A DNA stretch of 64,000 nt from Comamonas sp. lk (GTDB lineage: Bacteria; Pseudomonadota; Gammaproteobacteria; Burkholderiales; Burkholderiaceae_C): assembly GCF_900564145.1 (NCBI RefSeq), contig NZ_UOOB01000001.1, positions 868,001 through 932,000 on the forward strand, given 5' to 3'. Numbering within the stretch: the stretch's first letter is position 1; each line of letters starts with the position of its first letter. The notes under the pieces are model-generated. The model was given only the letters and a program-made list of their open reading frames with translations, did no database searches and was not told the origin of the DNA. Of this stretch, positions 25,358-34,334 are shown piece after piece. Both the position numbers and the translations under genes were made by a program.

Positions 25358-25373
25358 AGCAAAAATCGCGCCA
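25358..25373 (-). promoter_or_regulatory. Candidate sigma-54 promoter of amtB
   Basis: On the minus strand the sequence reads TGGCGCGATTTTTGCT, with GG and GC elements in the -24/-12 spacing and one mismatch to the TGGCACG...TTGCW consensus. It is about 75 bases upstream of the amtB start. Confidence 0.6.
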
Positions 25374-25422
25374 TTCTGAAGTGAGTGGTGGCTCTGGATG
25401 GTGCGCGCCCCCGTCTGGTGCG

Positions 25423-26643
25423 CTATTTCACAAACTGGTTGAGCTGGATGATGGGCATCAGCACGGCCAGAACGATGAGCATGACGATCAGGCCCATGGC
25501 CACGATGAGCAGGGGCTCCAGAATGGTGGCCAGATGCATGGCCCGGCGCTGTACTTCGGTGGAGAGCTGGGTGGCCGCGCGCTGCAGCATCAGCGGCAGC
25601 TGGCCGGTCTGCTCGCCCAGACGTGCAAACATGGCCACCAGCCCGGGAAAGCGTTTTTTCTGCGCCAGGGCCGAGGCCAGGGGTGCACCTTCGCGCACCA
25701 TGGCCAGCGCATCGAGCGCATCGGCGCGCAGGGCGCGGTTGTTCAGGGTTTCGGCGGCGGCCTGCAAGGCCTTGAGAATCGGCACGCCCGCCTTGGCCAG
25801 CATGGCCAGCGTGCCGGCAAAGCGGGCGGCGTTGTAGCTGCGTGCAAGGCGGCCTATCAGCGGGATATGCAGCCACTGGGCATCAAAGCGTTCGCGAAAC
25901 GCTTCGTTCCTGAGCGCGATGCGAAAGCCTATGCCTGCCAGCACCAGCAGCGCCAGCATGGCCCAGCCATAGCTGCGCACAAAGCTGCTCAAGGAAAGCA
26001 TGACCACGGTGAGAAACGGCAGTGCACGCTTGGTGCCGGCAAACACGCTGGCCACCTGGGGCACCACATAGCTGACCAGAAACAGCACGATGACGATGGC
26101 CACCAGGGTGACGATGGCCGGATACAGCGATGCGCCAATCAGCTTCGATTGCAGCGCCTGGCGCGACTCCAGATCGTCGGCCAGGCTCTCCAGCACCGCA
26201 CCCAGGCTGCCACTGGCCTCGCCCGCACCAATCACGGCGCAGAAAATATCGGAGAACTCGCGCGGATGCTGACCCAGCGCCCGCGCAAAAGTGGAGCCTG
26301 CATTGACTTCGGCCCGCAGCGAGGCCATCAACTGGTGCAGCCGTTTGTCGTCTGCCTCTTCCGTCAAGGCCGCCAGCGCACGCTCTATGGGCAGGCCGGA
26401 GCTGACCAGACCCGAGAGCTGCCGAGTCCAGACCGCCAGCGAGGTGGAGTTGAGCACGGGACGGCTGAACCAGTTCGATGTCGATGGGCCTTGTGCATTG
26501 CCCGAACCCACGGGCTCCACCAGCAGCGGAATCAGTGCTTGGGTACGCAACTGGTTGCGCGCTGCGCGGGTATTGTCGGCTTCCAGAGTGCCCTTGCGGG
26601 TCTGGCCCTGGGCATCCAGGGCTTCAAAGGTGAAGGCGGGCAT
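25423..26643 (-). CDS. gspF: Type II secretion inner-membrane platform protein GspF
   Basis: A 406-residue protein with the GspF/PilC duplicated cytoplasmic helical bundle and three membrane segments. Features include the N-terminus FTFEALDAQGQTRKGTLEADN and the repeats FARALGQHPREFSDIFCAVIGAGEASGSL and FAGTLAMLAKAGVPILKALQAAAETL. It anchors the GspE ATPase to the inner membrane. It is alone here: the other gsp genes start 6.3 kb away (32961-42882), whereas gspF commonly sits next to gspE. It lies between amtB and a glutathione transferase gene. Confidence 0.93.
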   Translation of the reverse strand: MPAFTFEALDAQGQTRKGTLEADNTRAARNQLRTQALIPLLVEPVGSGNAQGPSTSNWFSRPVLNSTSLAVWTRQLSGLVSSGLPIERALAALTEEADDKRLHQLMASLRAEVNAGSTFARALGQHPREFSDIFCAVIGAGEASGSLGAVLESLADDLESRQALQSKLIGASLYPAIVTLVAIVIVLFLVSYVVPQVASVFAGTKRALPFLTVVMLSLSSFVRSYGWAMLALLVLAGIGFRIALRNEAFRERFDAQWLHIPLIGRLARSYNAARFAGTLAMLAKAGVPILKALQAAAETLNNRALRADALDALAMVREGAPLASALAQKKRFPGLVAMFARLGEQTGQLPLMLQRAATQLSTEVQRRAMHLATILEPLLIVAMGLIVMLIVLAVLMPIIQLNQFVK

Positions 26644-26710
26644 CAGTCAAAGGCATGAAAACAGTGACCGTCGGCCACCTGCCGATGATTGTGCCCGAAG
26701 CCTGTGACAC

Positions 26711-27352
26711 TCAGGCCAGTTGCTCCAGCGGGCCGTCGAGTGCATCGGCGCGGGCGGAGGCCGGGCGTGCCAGCAGTGGCAGCGCATAGGCGCTGAACTC
26801 CGGCAGCGTGGGCAGCGTGCCCTGCTGCATGCTCCAGCCCAGATAGCTGGCAAGGTAGAGGTCTGCCGCCGTGAAGTGCGTGCCGCAGACATATTGCTTG
26901 CCGCGCACGGCGTGCAGCAAGGTGGCGACTACGTCGTCAAAGCGCCCAAAACCTGCAGCCACCGCCTGCTGTGGCGTTTGCCCGTTCAGCCAGCCTTCGG
27001 TCTTGGCGGTGGAGACCGCCTCCACCGGCCCGGCGACGAAAAACAGCCAGCGCAAATAGCTGCCGCGCTCGGGGCTGCCCATGGCCGGAGCCAGCTGTTT
27101 TTCGGGATAAAGCTCGGCCAGATAGGCGAGTATGGCCCCGGTTTCGGTGATGACGGTGTCGCCATGCTGCAGCGCCGGAACCTTGCCCATGGGGTTGATG
27201 GCCAGATACTGCGCAGACTTCATAGGCGGGCCGTAGTCCAGCGTGATGGTTTCGTACTCGGCATCGCACTCCTGCAGCATCCAGTGCACCATGCGAGCGC
27301 GGGACATGGGATTGCTGTAGAAGCGCAGCTTGGGGGCAGAGGTTGGGGACAT
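26711..27352 (-). CDS. Glutathione S-transferase family protein
   Basis: A 213-residue cytosolic GST. The thioredoxin-like N-domain has LRFYSNPMSRARMVHWMLQE, the cis-Pro motif GKVPALQHGD and the glutathione-contact ETGAILAYLAELYP; the helical C-domain ends with FTAADLYLASYLGW. The start chosen is the ATG at 27352, with AGGAAG upstream; a longer frame begins at 27439. The conjugation substrate is unknown. It is preceded by a WYL regulator and an LLM oxidoreductase on the same strand. Confidence 0.88.
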   Translation of the reverse strand: MSPTSAPKLRFYSNPMSRARMVHWMLQECDAEYETITLDYGPPMKSAQYLAINPMGKVPALQHGDTVITETGAILAYLAELYPEKQLAPAMGSPERGSYLRWLFFVAGPVEAVSTAKTEGWLNGQTPQQAVAAGFGRFDDVVATLLHAVRGKQYVCGTHFTAADLYLASYLGWSMQQGTLPTLPEFSAYALPLLARPASARADALDGPLEQLA

Positions 27353-27439
27353 TGCAGTTCTTCCTGTTGGCATGGCAAACGCGCCATGGGTGCAATGTAG
27401 GAAGAGAGGCTGACAGTTTCTGTCAGCAGAGCACCGCAC

Positions 27440-28129
27440 TCAGTCCAGGGTGCAGCCGGTCTCGTCCAGCCAGCGCTGTATCAAGGCCTGACGTCGTTGC
27501 GGGTAACGCTCTCCCAGATCCTCCAGCGCGTCCACGCGGTCTGCACGAAAGTGGCGAAAGGCCTGACGGAGTTCGCACCAGGCCGAGACCACGCGGCTGC
27601 GCTCGAAGTAGGCCATGGCAAATGGCCAGATCTTGCGCTGGCTCAGCACGCCATGCTGGTCCCGGTAGTGCAGCATCACCTTGTGTTCGGCCCGGATGGC
27701 GCGGCGCAGTGCGGCCTGCCAGGGCTCGGCGGGAGGATCGTCTTGCATATTGGGAACCAGCAGGCCGCTGGTATCGACGGCAATGCGCAGATCCAGTGGC
27801 AGTGCCGCGCGAATGCGGTCCATGGCGGCCGTGGCGGCCTGTGCCAGTTGCGGGTCGGCCTGCAAGCTAGCCCAGCGGGCGCCCAGCAGCAGGGCTTCCA
27901 GCTCGTCGGCATTGAACATCAGGGGCGGCAGCAGAAAGCCGGGCCGCATCTCGAAACCTATGCCGGGGTCGCCCAAGATGTCTGCACCCTGGGTGCGCAA
28001 GGTGGCGATGTCGCGGTACAGCGTGCGCAGGCTGATGCCCAGTGTCCGGGCCAGTTGCGGCCCGGTTTGCGGCTGGCGGGCGCGGCGCAGGCTGTCCAGC
28101 AGCTGCAGCAGACGGGCCGAGCGGCTCAT
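27440..28129 (-). CDS. HTH/WYL-domain transcriptional regulator (YafY family)
   Basis: A 229-residue regulator. An N-terminal helix-turn-helix of DeoR/HTH_11 type (SARLLQLLDSLRRARQPQTGPQLARTLGISLRTLYRDIATL) is followed by a WYL domain (VMLHYRDQHGVLSQRKIWPFAMAYFERSRVVSAWCELRQAFRHFRADRV). It starts 10 bases after the LLM oxidoreductase stop, so the two are co-transcribed. The WYL domain senses nucleic acid or small ligands in studied members; the target here is probably its own gene cluster. Confidence 0.85.
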   Translation of the reverse strand: MSRSARLLQLLDSLRRARQPQTGPQLARTLGISLRTLYRDIATLRTQGADILGDPGIGFEMRPGFLLPPLMFNADELEALLLGARWASLQADPQLAQAATAAMDRIRAALPLDLRIAVDTSGLLVPNMQDDPPAEPWQAALRRAIRAEHKVMLHYRDQHGVLSQRKIWPFAMAYFERSRVVSAWCELRQAFRHFRADRVDALEDLGERYPQRRQALIQRWLDETGCTLD

Positions 28130-28139
28130 GGCAGAACGG

Positions 28140-29138
28140 TCACTGTATGGCCTGGGCGGTGATCTCCAGGCTGCGCAGGCGCAGCTCGGCATCGAACACG
28201 TCGCTGACCAGCATGAACTCATCGGCCTGGGTTTCCTCGGCCAGCTTTTGCAGGCCCTGGCGCACGGTGTCCGGCCCGCCGACCACACCCACGGCCAGAA
28301 AGTCGGAGATGGCGGCCTGGGCGCGGGCATCGAGCTGTTCCCAGAAACCCGGCACCGGAGGCTGCAGGCGCGAGCGGTTGCCCGTCAAAATGCCCAGAAC
28401 CCGCTGGTAGGTGCTGCTGGCCAGAAACTGCGCTTCTTCGTCCGTGGGGGCGGCAATCACAGGCACGCCGACGATGGCGTAAGGCTTGGCCAGCGTAGCC
28501 GAGGGCTTGAACATCTGGCGGTAGACAGCCAGCGCCTGGTGCAGCATGCGCGGCGCGAAGTGCGAGGCAAAGGCGTAGGGCAGACCCATATGCGCGGCCA
28601 ACTGGGCCGAGAACAGGCTGGAGCCCAGCAGCCAGATCGGCACCTGGGTGCCGGCACCGGGCATGGCGATGATGCGTTGACCCTCTTGCGCAGGGCCCAG
28701 CAGACGCTGCAGCTCCTGGACATCGCGCGGAAAGTCTTCCTCGGTCTCCACGCGGTCGCGGCGCAGGGCACGCATGGTGGGGCCGTCCGTGCCGGGCGCA
28801 CGGCCCAGGCCCAGATCGATGCGGTCGGGATAGAGCTCGGCCAGGGTGCCGAAAGCCTCGGCCACTACCAGCGGTGCGTGGTTGGGCAGCATGATGCCGC
28901 CCGAGCCCACGCGAATTTTTTGCGTGGCGCCTGCAATATGGCCTATCAGCACGGCCGTGGCCGAGCTGGCAATGCCTGGCATGTTGTGGTGCTCGGCCAG
29001 CCAGTAGCGGCTAAAGCCCAGTTTTTCCGCCTGCTGGGCGGTGCGTACGGCAATCTTGAGCGCATCGGCAACCGTGCCGCCTTCGCGCACAGCCACCAGA
29101 TCCAGCATGGAGAGCTTGATCTTGTCTAGTGATTTCAT
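28140..29138 (-). CDS. LLM class flavin-dependent oxidoreductase (YhbW-like)
   Basis: A 332-residue bacterial-luciferase-like monooxygenase. Signature segments are [65 protein letters not shown] and [12 protein letters not shown]. It uses reduced FMN and oxygen. A good ribosome site (TAGAGG) precedes the ATG. It heads a probable LLM-WYL-GST set; the substrate is unknown. Confidence 0.88.
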   Translation of the reverse strand: MKSLDKIKLSMLDLVAVREGGTVADALKIAVRTAQQAEKLGFSRYWLAEHHNMPGIASSATAVLIGHIAGATQKIRVGSGGIMLPNHAPLVVAEAFGTLAELYPDRIDLGLGRAPGTDGPTMRALRRDRVETEEDFPRDVQELQRLLGPAQEGQRIIAMPGAGTQVPIWLLGSSLFSAQLAAHMGLPYAFASHFAPRMLHQALAVYRQMFKPSATLAKPYAIVGVPVIAAPTDEEAQFLASSTYQRVLGILTGNRSRLQPPVPGFWEQLDARAQAAISDFLAVGVVGGPDTVRQGLQKLAEETQADEFMLVSDVFDAELRLRSLEITAQAIQ

Positions 29139-29147
29139 AGGGCCTCT

Positions 29148-29182
29148 AACAAATGTTTTTGATAGCTGTATGCGCTTTATCG
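29148..29182. repeat. Copy of the short intergenic repeat (ATAGCTGTATGCGCTTT)
   Basis: Bases 29162-29178 are identical to 1102-1118, preceded by TTTTTGAT in both places and followed by a partially complementary CAGCGC, so each copy can form a small hairpin. Confidence 0.6.
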
Positions 29183-29183
29183 A

Positions 29184-29468
29184 TCAGCGCTTTCGGCCTA
29201 TTTCTCTGCCAAAAACAATGCCGACCACCACACCCCAGACCAGCAGAACGATGGCCAGTGCGTAATAGGCAGCGCCCAGTTGCATGGCAAAAACCGAGCC
29301 CAGCAGCGCCACCAGCGCTGCGACGCGGATCATGCGGCGCAGCTGCGCCACATCCATGCGGCTCTTGAATTGCCACAGTACCGCCAGGCTGACGACGGCC
29401 AGCAGGATCAGCGGCAAAACGAGGTCGCCGCCATAGGGCTGGGCGAAAGAACGAAGGTTTTCAAGCAT
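29184..29468 (-). CDS. Small membrane protein, hypothetical, 94 residues
   Basis: A 94-residue protein with three hydrophobic segments (about 15-33, 46-63, 66-86) and a basic C-terminus GREIGRKR. Its arrangement is that of a small inner-membrane protein of unknown function. It lies upstream of the LLM oxidoreductase, separated by a short repeat. Confidence 0.65.
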   Translation of the reverse strand: MLENLRSFAQPYGGDLVLPLILLAVVSLAVLWQFKSRMDVAQLRRMIRVAALVALLGSVFAMQLGAAYYALAIVLLVWGVVVGIVFGREIGRKR

Positions 29469-29524
29469 GCCGATGATTGTGGCAAAGCAGGCATTTCCGG
29501 GGTACGGTGGGGCCTTGGATGCGC

Positions 29525-29551
29525 AAAAAAAGGCCCGCCAAACGGCGGGCC
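29525..29551 (-). terminator. Intrinsic terminator of the large lipoprotein gene
   Basis: GGCCCGCC, an AAAC loop, then GGCGGGCC; on the minus strand it is followed by a T run. It begins 22 bases beyond the lipoprotein stop codon. Confidence 0.88.
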
Positions 29552-29573
29552 AAGCGCACGAAACAAAAAGGTA

Positions 29574-31559
29574 TCAGTTCAGACCCAGAGAGGCCAGCAG
29601 TGCCTCAGCCGCGACCTTGTTCAGGCGTTGCTGGTAGCTGACCATCTGCTTGTCGCGATAGCCCAGATAGGTGACGCCGCCGCGCTCCACAAACAAACGG
29701 TAATTCTGGAAGTTGCTGACGTTCAACTGGGTGGGCTCGGTGCTGAAACGCAGCACCTTGGCATCGCCCAGATTGCTGATGCTGTAGTTGCTCACCAGGA
29801 TCACCTTGCAGGTGGAGACGCCGTTGATGAACAAGGTGGCGTTGCGGTTTTGCGAGGTATCACCTTCGCATTCGTAAAAGCGTGCCCGCAGCTCGCCACC
29901 GGGCTCAAAGCCCACCATATAGCGCTTGTAGGCACTGCTGCCGTCGGGCTTGAGATAGTCACGGCGCGAAACCAGCACGCGGGCGTTGTTGCCGTGTACC
30001 TGGGCCGTGCTGACGTTGCTGGCAAAGTCGCCGGCATTCCAGGCCACAAACTCCGCCAGGCTGGCGCTGTGCCAGACATTGCTGTCGGGGTTGTTGGGGT
30101 CGTTGGCGGGTGGAATGGTGGCGCGATTGGTGTTATTGCCCAGGTAGTACTCGGTGCCGCCCAGATCCGTCACCGTGCGATAGGCCAGCGTGGAGCCGCT
30201 GGGCCAGGTGGCGTTGGCGGGCAGTTGCGAGGGCTTGGGGCCCCAGTCCGCAAAAGAGCCGTCCGCCGAATCCAGCAGCGGGCTGGAGCGGATTTCGCTC
30301 ACGATATCGGCCATCTTCAGACCCGAGATATCACGCACGCTTTGCTTGGCGCGGCTGCGCATGGCGTTGCAATACAGGGATTCGGTTTCGCCCGAGCTGC
30401 CGATATTGCCGACCTCGTGCACATAGTCGGTAGGGCAGCTGAACCAGGAACTGCCGGTCCAGTACACCTGAGGGCGCGCCCAGGGAGACTCCACGCCATT
30501 GACCACGCGTTCGCGGTACTCGGTGAAGTGCCGCTTGCCGTTGGCATCTGGCGTGTTCTGTGCGGCACTGGCCTCAAAGGCGCGGATATAGAAATTGCTG
30601 GCGTTGGTGAAGCTGAACCAGCGCAGGCTGCTGGTTTCGGTGGGGGTTGTGGCTTCAGGGGTGGTGGTCTGGGCTTGCGCGGCGGCGATCACGCCCACAT
30701 TGGCGGCGGTCAGCCCCGAGGCATCGGCCACCTGGCGTGCGGTAGTTTCCATGGAGGCCTGTTTGTCCGCCATGGAGGTGTTGGGGTCGGCCAGGCTGGG
30801 ATTGTCCTGCACCGCTGTGGCCAGGGTCTGCAACTGCTGGAGTAGACGGATGTTGATGACGCTGTCGATCTGGCCCGTAGTCAGCGGCTTGCCATCCACG
30901 CCCAGGGCGCCGCTGGTGTCGTTGCGCTGGACCTGGGTGGTCACCACAATCAGGCGGGCCAGCGTGGCCGCCAGCTTGCCGTCGGCCGAGCTGTCCTGGG
31001 TGAAATCGGCCATGGGCGAACCACTGAGACCCAACTGGGCCTGCACGGCTGCTGCAGCATCGGTCGTACTGCTGCTGGTGCTGGCTCTCTGGGTCTCGAC
31101 CAGCGTGGTCAGAGGGCTGACCAGGGCCGTGGTATCGGCCGGAGCCTTGAGGGTGAAGGCCGTCTTGACGGGGCCGGTGTCCGCATCGATGGCATCGGTG
31201 CCCACCATGGCCAGAACAGCGTATTTGCCCAGATCCTCATTGGCTACGTTGAGGGTGGCATTGCCGCCAGCATCGGTGGTCGCCGTAGGCTCGCCTGCAT
31301 CGCACAAGCCGTTGCTATTCTTGTCCAGGCAGACCACGGCTTTTTCCAAGGCTCCATCGACTACGGTGGTTTTCAGCGCCGTGGTGGCAGGGGCGGGAGG
31401 CGGTGGCGCAGGGACGGCACTGTCGCCGCCGCCACCTCCGCCACAGGCGGTCAGACCGGCCATCAGAGCGACGGTGGCCAGCGCCCGGGTGGGGCGCAGA
31501 AAAGGGGCTGGAGCAGGAATGCTGGGTTGCATGGATGAATGGACAGGGTGCTGCGTCAT
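29574..31559 (-). CDS. Large putative lipoprotein, 661 residues, unknown function
   Basis: The N-terminus has a signal peptide ending in a lipobox LTA-C39, followed by six glycines and a Pro/Ala-rich linker, so the body would be tethered to a membrane. Residues ~60-130 resemble a carboxypeptidase-regulatory/SdrD-B-like beta domain with a possible calcium loop (DKNSNGLCDAGE). The C-terminal ~330 residues are rich in Trp, Tyr, Asn and Ser and contain several Cys residues consistent with extracytoplasmic disulfides. No catalytic motif is recognised. It is divergent from a LuxR-type regulator and close to the T2SS genes, so a T2SS substrate is possible but unproven. Confidence 0.75.
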   Translation of the reverse strand: MTQHPVHSSMQPSIPAPAPFLRPTRALATVALMAGLTACGGGGGGDSAVPAPPPPAPATTALKTTVVDGALEKAVVCLDKNSNGLCDAGEPTATTDAGGNATLNVANEDLGKYAVLAMVGTDAIDADTGPVKTAFTLKAPADTTALVSPLTTLVETQRASTSSSTTDAAAAVQAQLGLSGSPMADFTQDSSADGKLAATLARLIVVTTQVQRNDTSGALGVDGKPLTTGQIDSVINIRLLQQLQTLATAVQDNPSLADPNTSMADKQASMETTARQVADASGLTAANVGVIAAAQAQTTTPEATTPTETSSLRWFSFTNASNFYIRAFEASAAQNTPDANGKRHFTEYRERVVNGVESPWARPQVYWTGSSWFSCPTDYVHEVGNIGSSGETESLYCNAMRSRAKQSVRDISGLKMADIVSEIRSSPLLDSADGSFADWGPKPSQLPANATWPSGSTLAYRTVTDLGGTEYYLGNNTNRATIPPANDPNNPDSNVWHSASLAEFVAWNAGDFASNVSTAQVHGNNARVLVSRRDYLKPDGSSAYKRYMVGFEPGGELRARFYECEGDTSQNRNATLFINGVSTCKVILVSNYSISNLGDAKVLRFSTEPTQLNVSNFQNYRLFVERGGVTYLGYRDKQMVSYQQRLNKVAAEALLASLGLN

Positions 31560-31765
31560 GAAAGCCTTTCAAAACAGGGCTTTTTGGTGTGGGAATTTCT
31601 CTGAGGTTTGTAAGTATTTGTTGGAGGAAATTCATCCCCAAAATAGGTGAAGGGTTTTCCCATGGCCATGTATTTGCTTGTTTTTCATATATTGCAAACC
31701 GTGTTCCATGTAACCTTGCAAGACGCGCTGACCTTCAAAATCAAACCAACCGTTCAGGTGCGCAT

Positions 31766-32974
31766 ATGGCTGCTGCTCATATTCCTATGGCTTTGCAAGA
31801 GCTGGTGCCCGATCTGATTGCCTCGATTTACGAGGCTGCGCTGGAGCCGGCGCGATGGCAGAGCGTGCTGCAGAAACTCGGCACGGCGCTGCGTTCGCCC
31901 GCCAGCGTGATCTGGGCCAATGACTTCGCCCAGAAAACCGTGGATATGGAGGGGGGCTTCGGCAGCTTTGGCGCCAGTTGCGGGTTTGACGCGGCCGAGC
32001 TGACGAGCTTTGCCCAGCACTACTGCCAGTGCAATGTCTGGCTGCAGGACCCCAGCCTGCACAGCCCGGGAACCGTGGTCAATTCATCCCAGCTTTTCCC
32101 CGATCAGCGACTGACGTCCACCGAATGGTTTGGCGACTGGTTGCAGCCTCAGGGCCTGTTTTATTCCTGCGCCGCGGTGGTGGAGAACCAGCACGAGCGC
32201 TCCTTCAATGTGACCATGGTGCGCCCGCGCGCTGCCGGCGCTTACGAGCCGCAGGAGCTGCAGCTGATGCAGCAGCTGATGCCGCATCTGCAGACAGCGT
32301 TTGCGATTCACCGTCGCCTCTACAAATCACAGGCGCTGGTGCATGCCTCGCTGGCCGTGCTCGAGGATTTGCCGCTGGGCGTGTTGCTGGTGGATGAACA
32401 TGCCAGGCTGCTGCATGGCAATAGCCGTGCTACCGGGCTGATGGAGCGCAGCCAGCTGCTGATGCGCGCCGGTGGCGAGAGGCTGCGCGCCAGCAATGCG
32501 GCAGATGACCGCTGGCTGCAAAAAGCCATGCACGAATGCTTGGCCACCGGTCTGGGCAAGGCCGCGCATGTGGGGCGAGCCAGCCGTTTCAGAGGGCTGG
32601 CGGGTCAGCAGCTGCAGGTCATGGTGTCGCCGCTGCCGCGCCAGGTCAGCCCCTATGGCGTGCACTGCGCAGCCATGGTGTTGCTCAGCGATCCGGCGCT
32701 CACCATTCCTTCGCTGCAGGCGCTGCTGCAGGGGCTGTACCGGTTGACGCTGGCCGAAGCCCAGCTGGCGCAGGCCCTGGTCAACGGCTGGACGCTGCAG
32801 GAGTTTGCCGAGCGCCAGGGGCTGTCGATTCACACCGTGCGCTCGCAGTACAAGGCGGCTGCCAGCAAGGTGGGCGTGGGGAGGCAGGCCGATTTTGTGC
32901 GCGTGCTGCTCACGGGGCCGGCCTTGATGCGCTGGGGGCATCAAGCCGATTCGACCGCAATCAGTCACGCGTGA
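31766..32974 (+). CDS. LuxR-type helix-turn-helix regulator
   Basis: A 402-residue protein whose C-terminus has a LuxR-like HTH ([58 protein letters not shown]). The first ~250 residues resemble PAS/GAF-like sensory folds but carry no clear autoinducer-binding signature. The start is the ATG at 31766; an in-frame ATG at 31787 is possible. Its 3' end overlaps the convergent gspE by 14 bases. It is divergent from the large lipoprotein gene, its most likely target. Confidence 0.82.
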   Translation: MAAAHIPMALQELVPDLIASIYEAALEPARWQSVLQKLGTALRSPASVIWANDFAQKTVDMEGGFGSFGASCGFDAAELTSFAQHYCQCNVWLQDPSLHSPGTVVNSSQLFPDQRLTSTEWFGDWLQPQGLFYSCAAVVENQHERSFNVTMVRPRAAGAYEPQELQLMQQLMPHLQTAFAIHRRLYKSQALVHASLAVLEDLPLGVLLVDEHARLLHGNSRATGLMERSQLLMRAGGERLRASNAADDRWLQKAMHECLATGLGKAAHVGRASRFRGLAGQQLQVMVSPLPRQVSPYGVHCAAMVLLSDPALTIPSLQALLQGLYRLTLAEAQLAQALVNGWTLQEFAERQGLSIHTVRSQYKAAASKVGVGRQADFVRVLLTGPALMRWGHQADSTAISHA

Positions 32975-34322
32975 CGCGCAGTACTTCCTCGGGCGTGGTG
33001 ATGCCTTCGCGCACCAGGCGCTCGCCGTCATCGCGCATGAGCTGCATGCCTGCGGCCTGTGCGGTGGTGCGGATTTCGGCTTCGCTGGCGCCACGGTGAA
33101 TCTGGGCGCGAATGGTGTCGTCCACCACCAGCATCTCGAAAATACCGGTTCGGCCCTTGTAGCCACTGGGCTCAGTGCTATCGATTTTTCTGACCAGCCG
33201 CTGTGCCAGCACGCCCAGCAGCGAGGAGGACAGCAAAAACGGCTCCACGCCCATGTCGATCAGGCGGGTGACGGCGCTGGGTGCATCGTTGGTGTGCAGC
33301 GTGGCCAGCACCAGGTGGCCGGTCAGCGAAGCCTGAATGGCGATCTGCGCGGTTTCGAAGTCGCGGATTTCGCCAATCATGATCACGTCCGGGTCCTGGC
33401 GCAGTATGGCGCGCAAGGCTTTGGCAAAGGTCAGATCGATCTTGCTGTTGACCTGGGTCTGGCCCACGCCGCCCAGCTCGTATTCGATGGGGTCTTCCAC
33501 CGTCATGATGTTGTTGTGGCTGGCGTCCATGCGCTGCAGGGCCGCATACAGCGTGGTGGTCTTGCCCGAGCCCGTGGGTCCGGTGACCAGCACGATGCCG
33601 TGGGGCTGGGCCGTCATATGGGTAAAGCGCCTGAGCGTCTCGCCCTGCATGCCCACGGCTTCCAGGCTGAGCTTGCTCTCGCTCTTGTCCAGCAGACGCA
33701 GCACGGCGCGCTCGCCATGGGCGCTGGGCAGGGTGGAAACACGTACGTCGATGGCGCGCGTGCCCAGACGCAGGCTGATGCGGCCGTCCTGGGGCAGGCG
33801 TTTTTCGGCAATATCCAGATCCGCCATGATCTTCAGGCGACTGATCAACGCCGCGTGCAGGGCGCGGTTGGGCTGCACCACTTCGCGCAGATCGCCGTCG
33901 ACCCGGAAGCGCACGCTGGAGTGGCGCTCATAGGGCTCGATATGAATGTCCGACGCACCGTCGCGCGCGGCCTGCGTGAGCAGGGCGTTGAGCATGCGGA
34001 TGATGGGCGCATCGTCGGCGGTCTCCAGCAGATCTTCGACGGCGGGCAGATCCTGCATCATGCGCGAGAGGTCGGCGTCGGATTCGACTTCGCTGACCAC
34101 CATGGCCGCGCTGGAGTCGCTTTGCGCATAGGCGCTGCTGATGCGATGCGACAGCGCCGTGGCGTCCAGCATCTGCCAGCGCTGCACGCCGTGCAGGCGC
34201 TGGACTTCGCTGATGGCCGACCAGTCCGGCGCCGGGCCGTGCCAGAGCATGGGCGTCTGGCCGTCGTCTTCGATCAGCAACTGGCTGCTGCGCGCAAAAG
34301 CATAGGGCAGTGGGTAACGCAT
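32961..34322 (-). CDS. gspE: Type II secretion ATPase GspE lacking the tetracysteine zinc subdomain
   Basis: A 453-residue secretion ATPase that powers pseudopilus assembly from the cytoplasmic side. Walker A is GPTGSGKTT (248-256), followed by an Asp box, Walker B with [12 protein letters not shown] (310-321) and a His box ([10 protein letters not shown]). Typical GspE proteins then have a ~40-residue zinc subdomain with two CxxC pairs between LVR and GYxGR; here LAQRLVR378 is followed directly by KIDSTEPS and G387YKGRTGIFE, with no cysteine at all. It is last in the gsp operon, 12 bases after gspD, and its 3' end overlaps the LuxR gene. Confidence 0.95.
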   Translation of the reverse strand: MRYPLPYAFARSSQLLIEDDGQTPMLWHGPAPDWSAISEVQRLHGVQRWQMLDATALSHRISSAYAQSDSSAAMVVSEVESDADLSRMMQDLPAVEDLLETADDAPIIRMLNALLTQAARDGASDIHIEPYERHSSVRFRVDGDLREVVQPNRALHAALISRLKIMADLDIAEKRLPQDGRISLRLGTRAIDVRVSTLPSAHGERAVLRLLDKSESKLSLEAVGMQGETLRRFTHMTAQPHGIVLVTGPTGSGKTTTLYAALQRMDASHNNIMTVEDPIEYELGGVGQTQVNSKIDLTFAKALRAILRQDPDVIMIGEIRDFETAQIAIQASLTGHLVLATLHTNDAPSAVTRLIDMGVEPFLLSSSLLGVLAQRLVRKIDSTEPSGYKGRTGIFEMLVVDDTIRAQIHRGASEAEIRTTAQAAGMQLMRDDGERLVREGITTPEEVLRVTRD

Positions 34323-34334
34323 GGGGTGCTCTGC

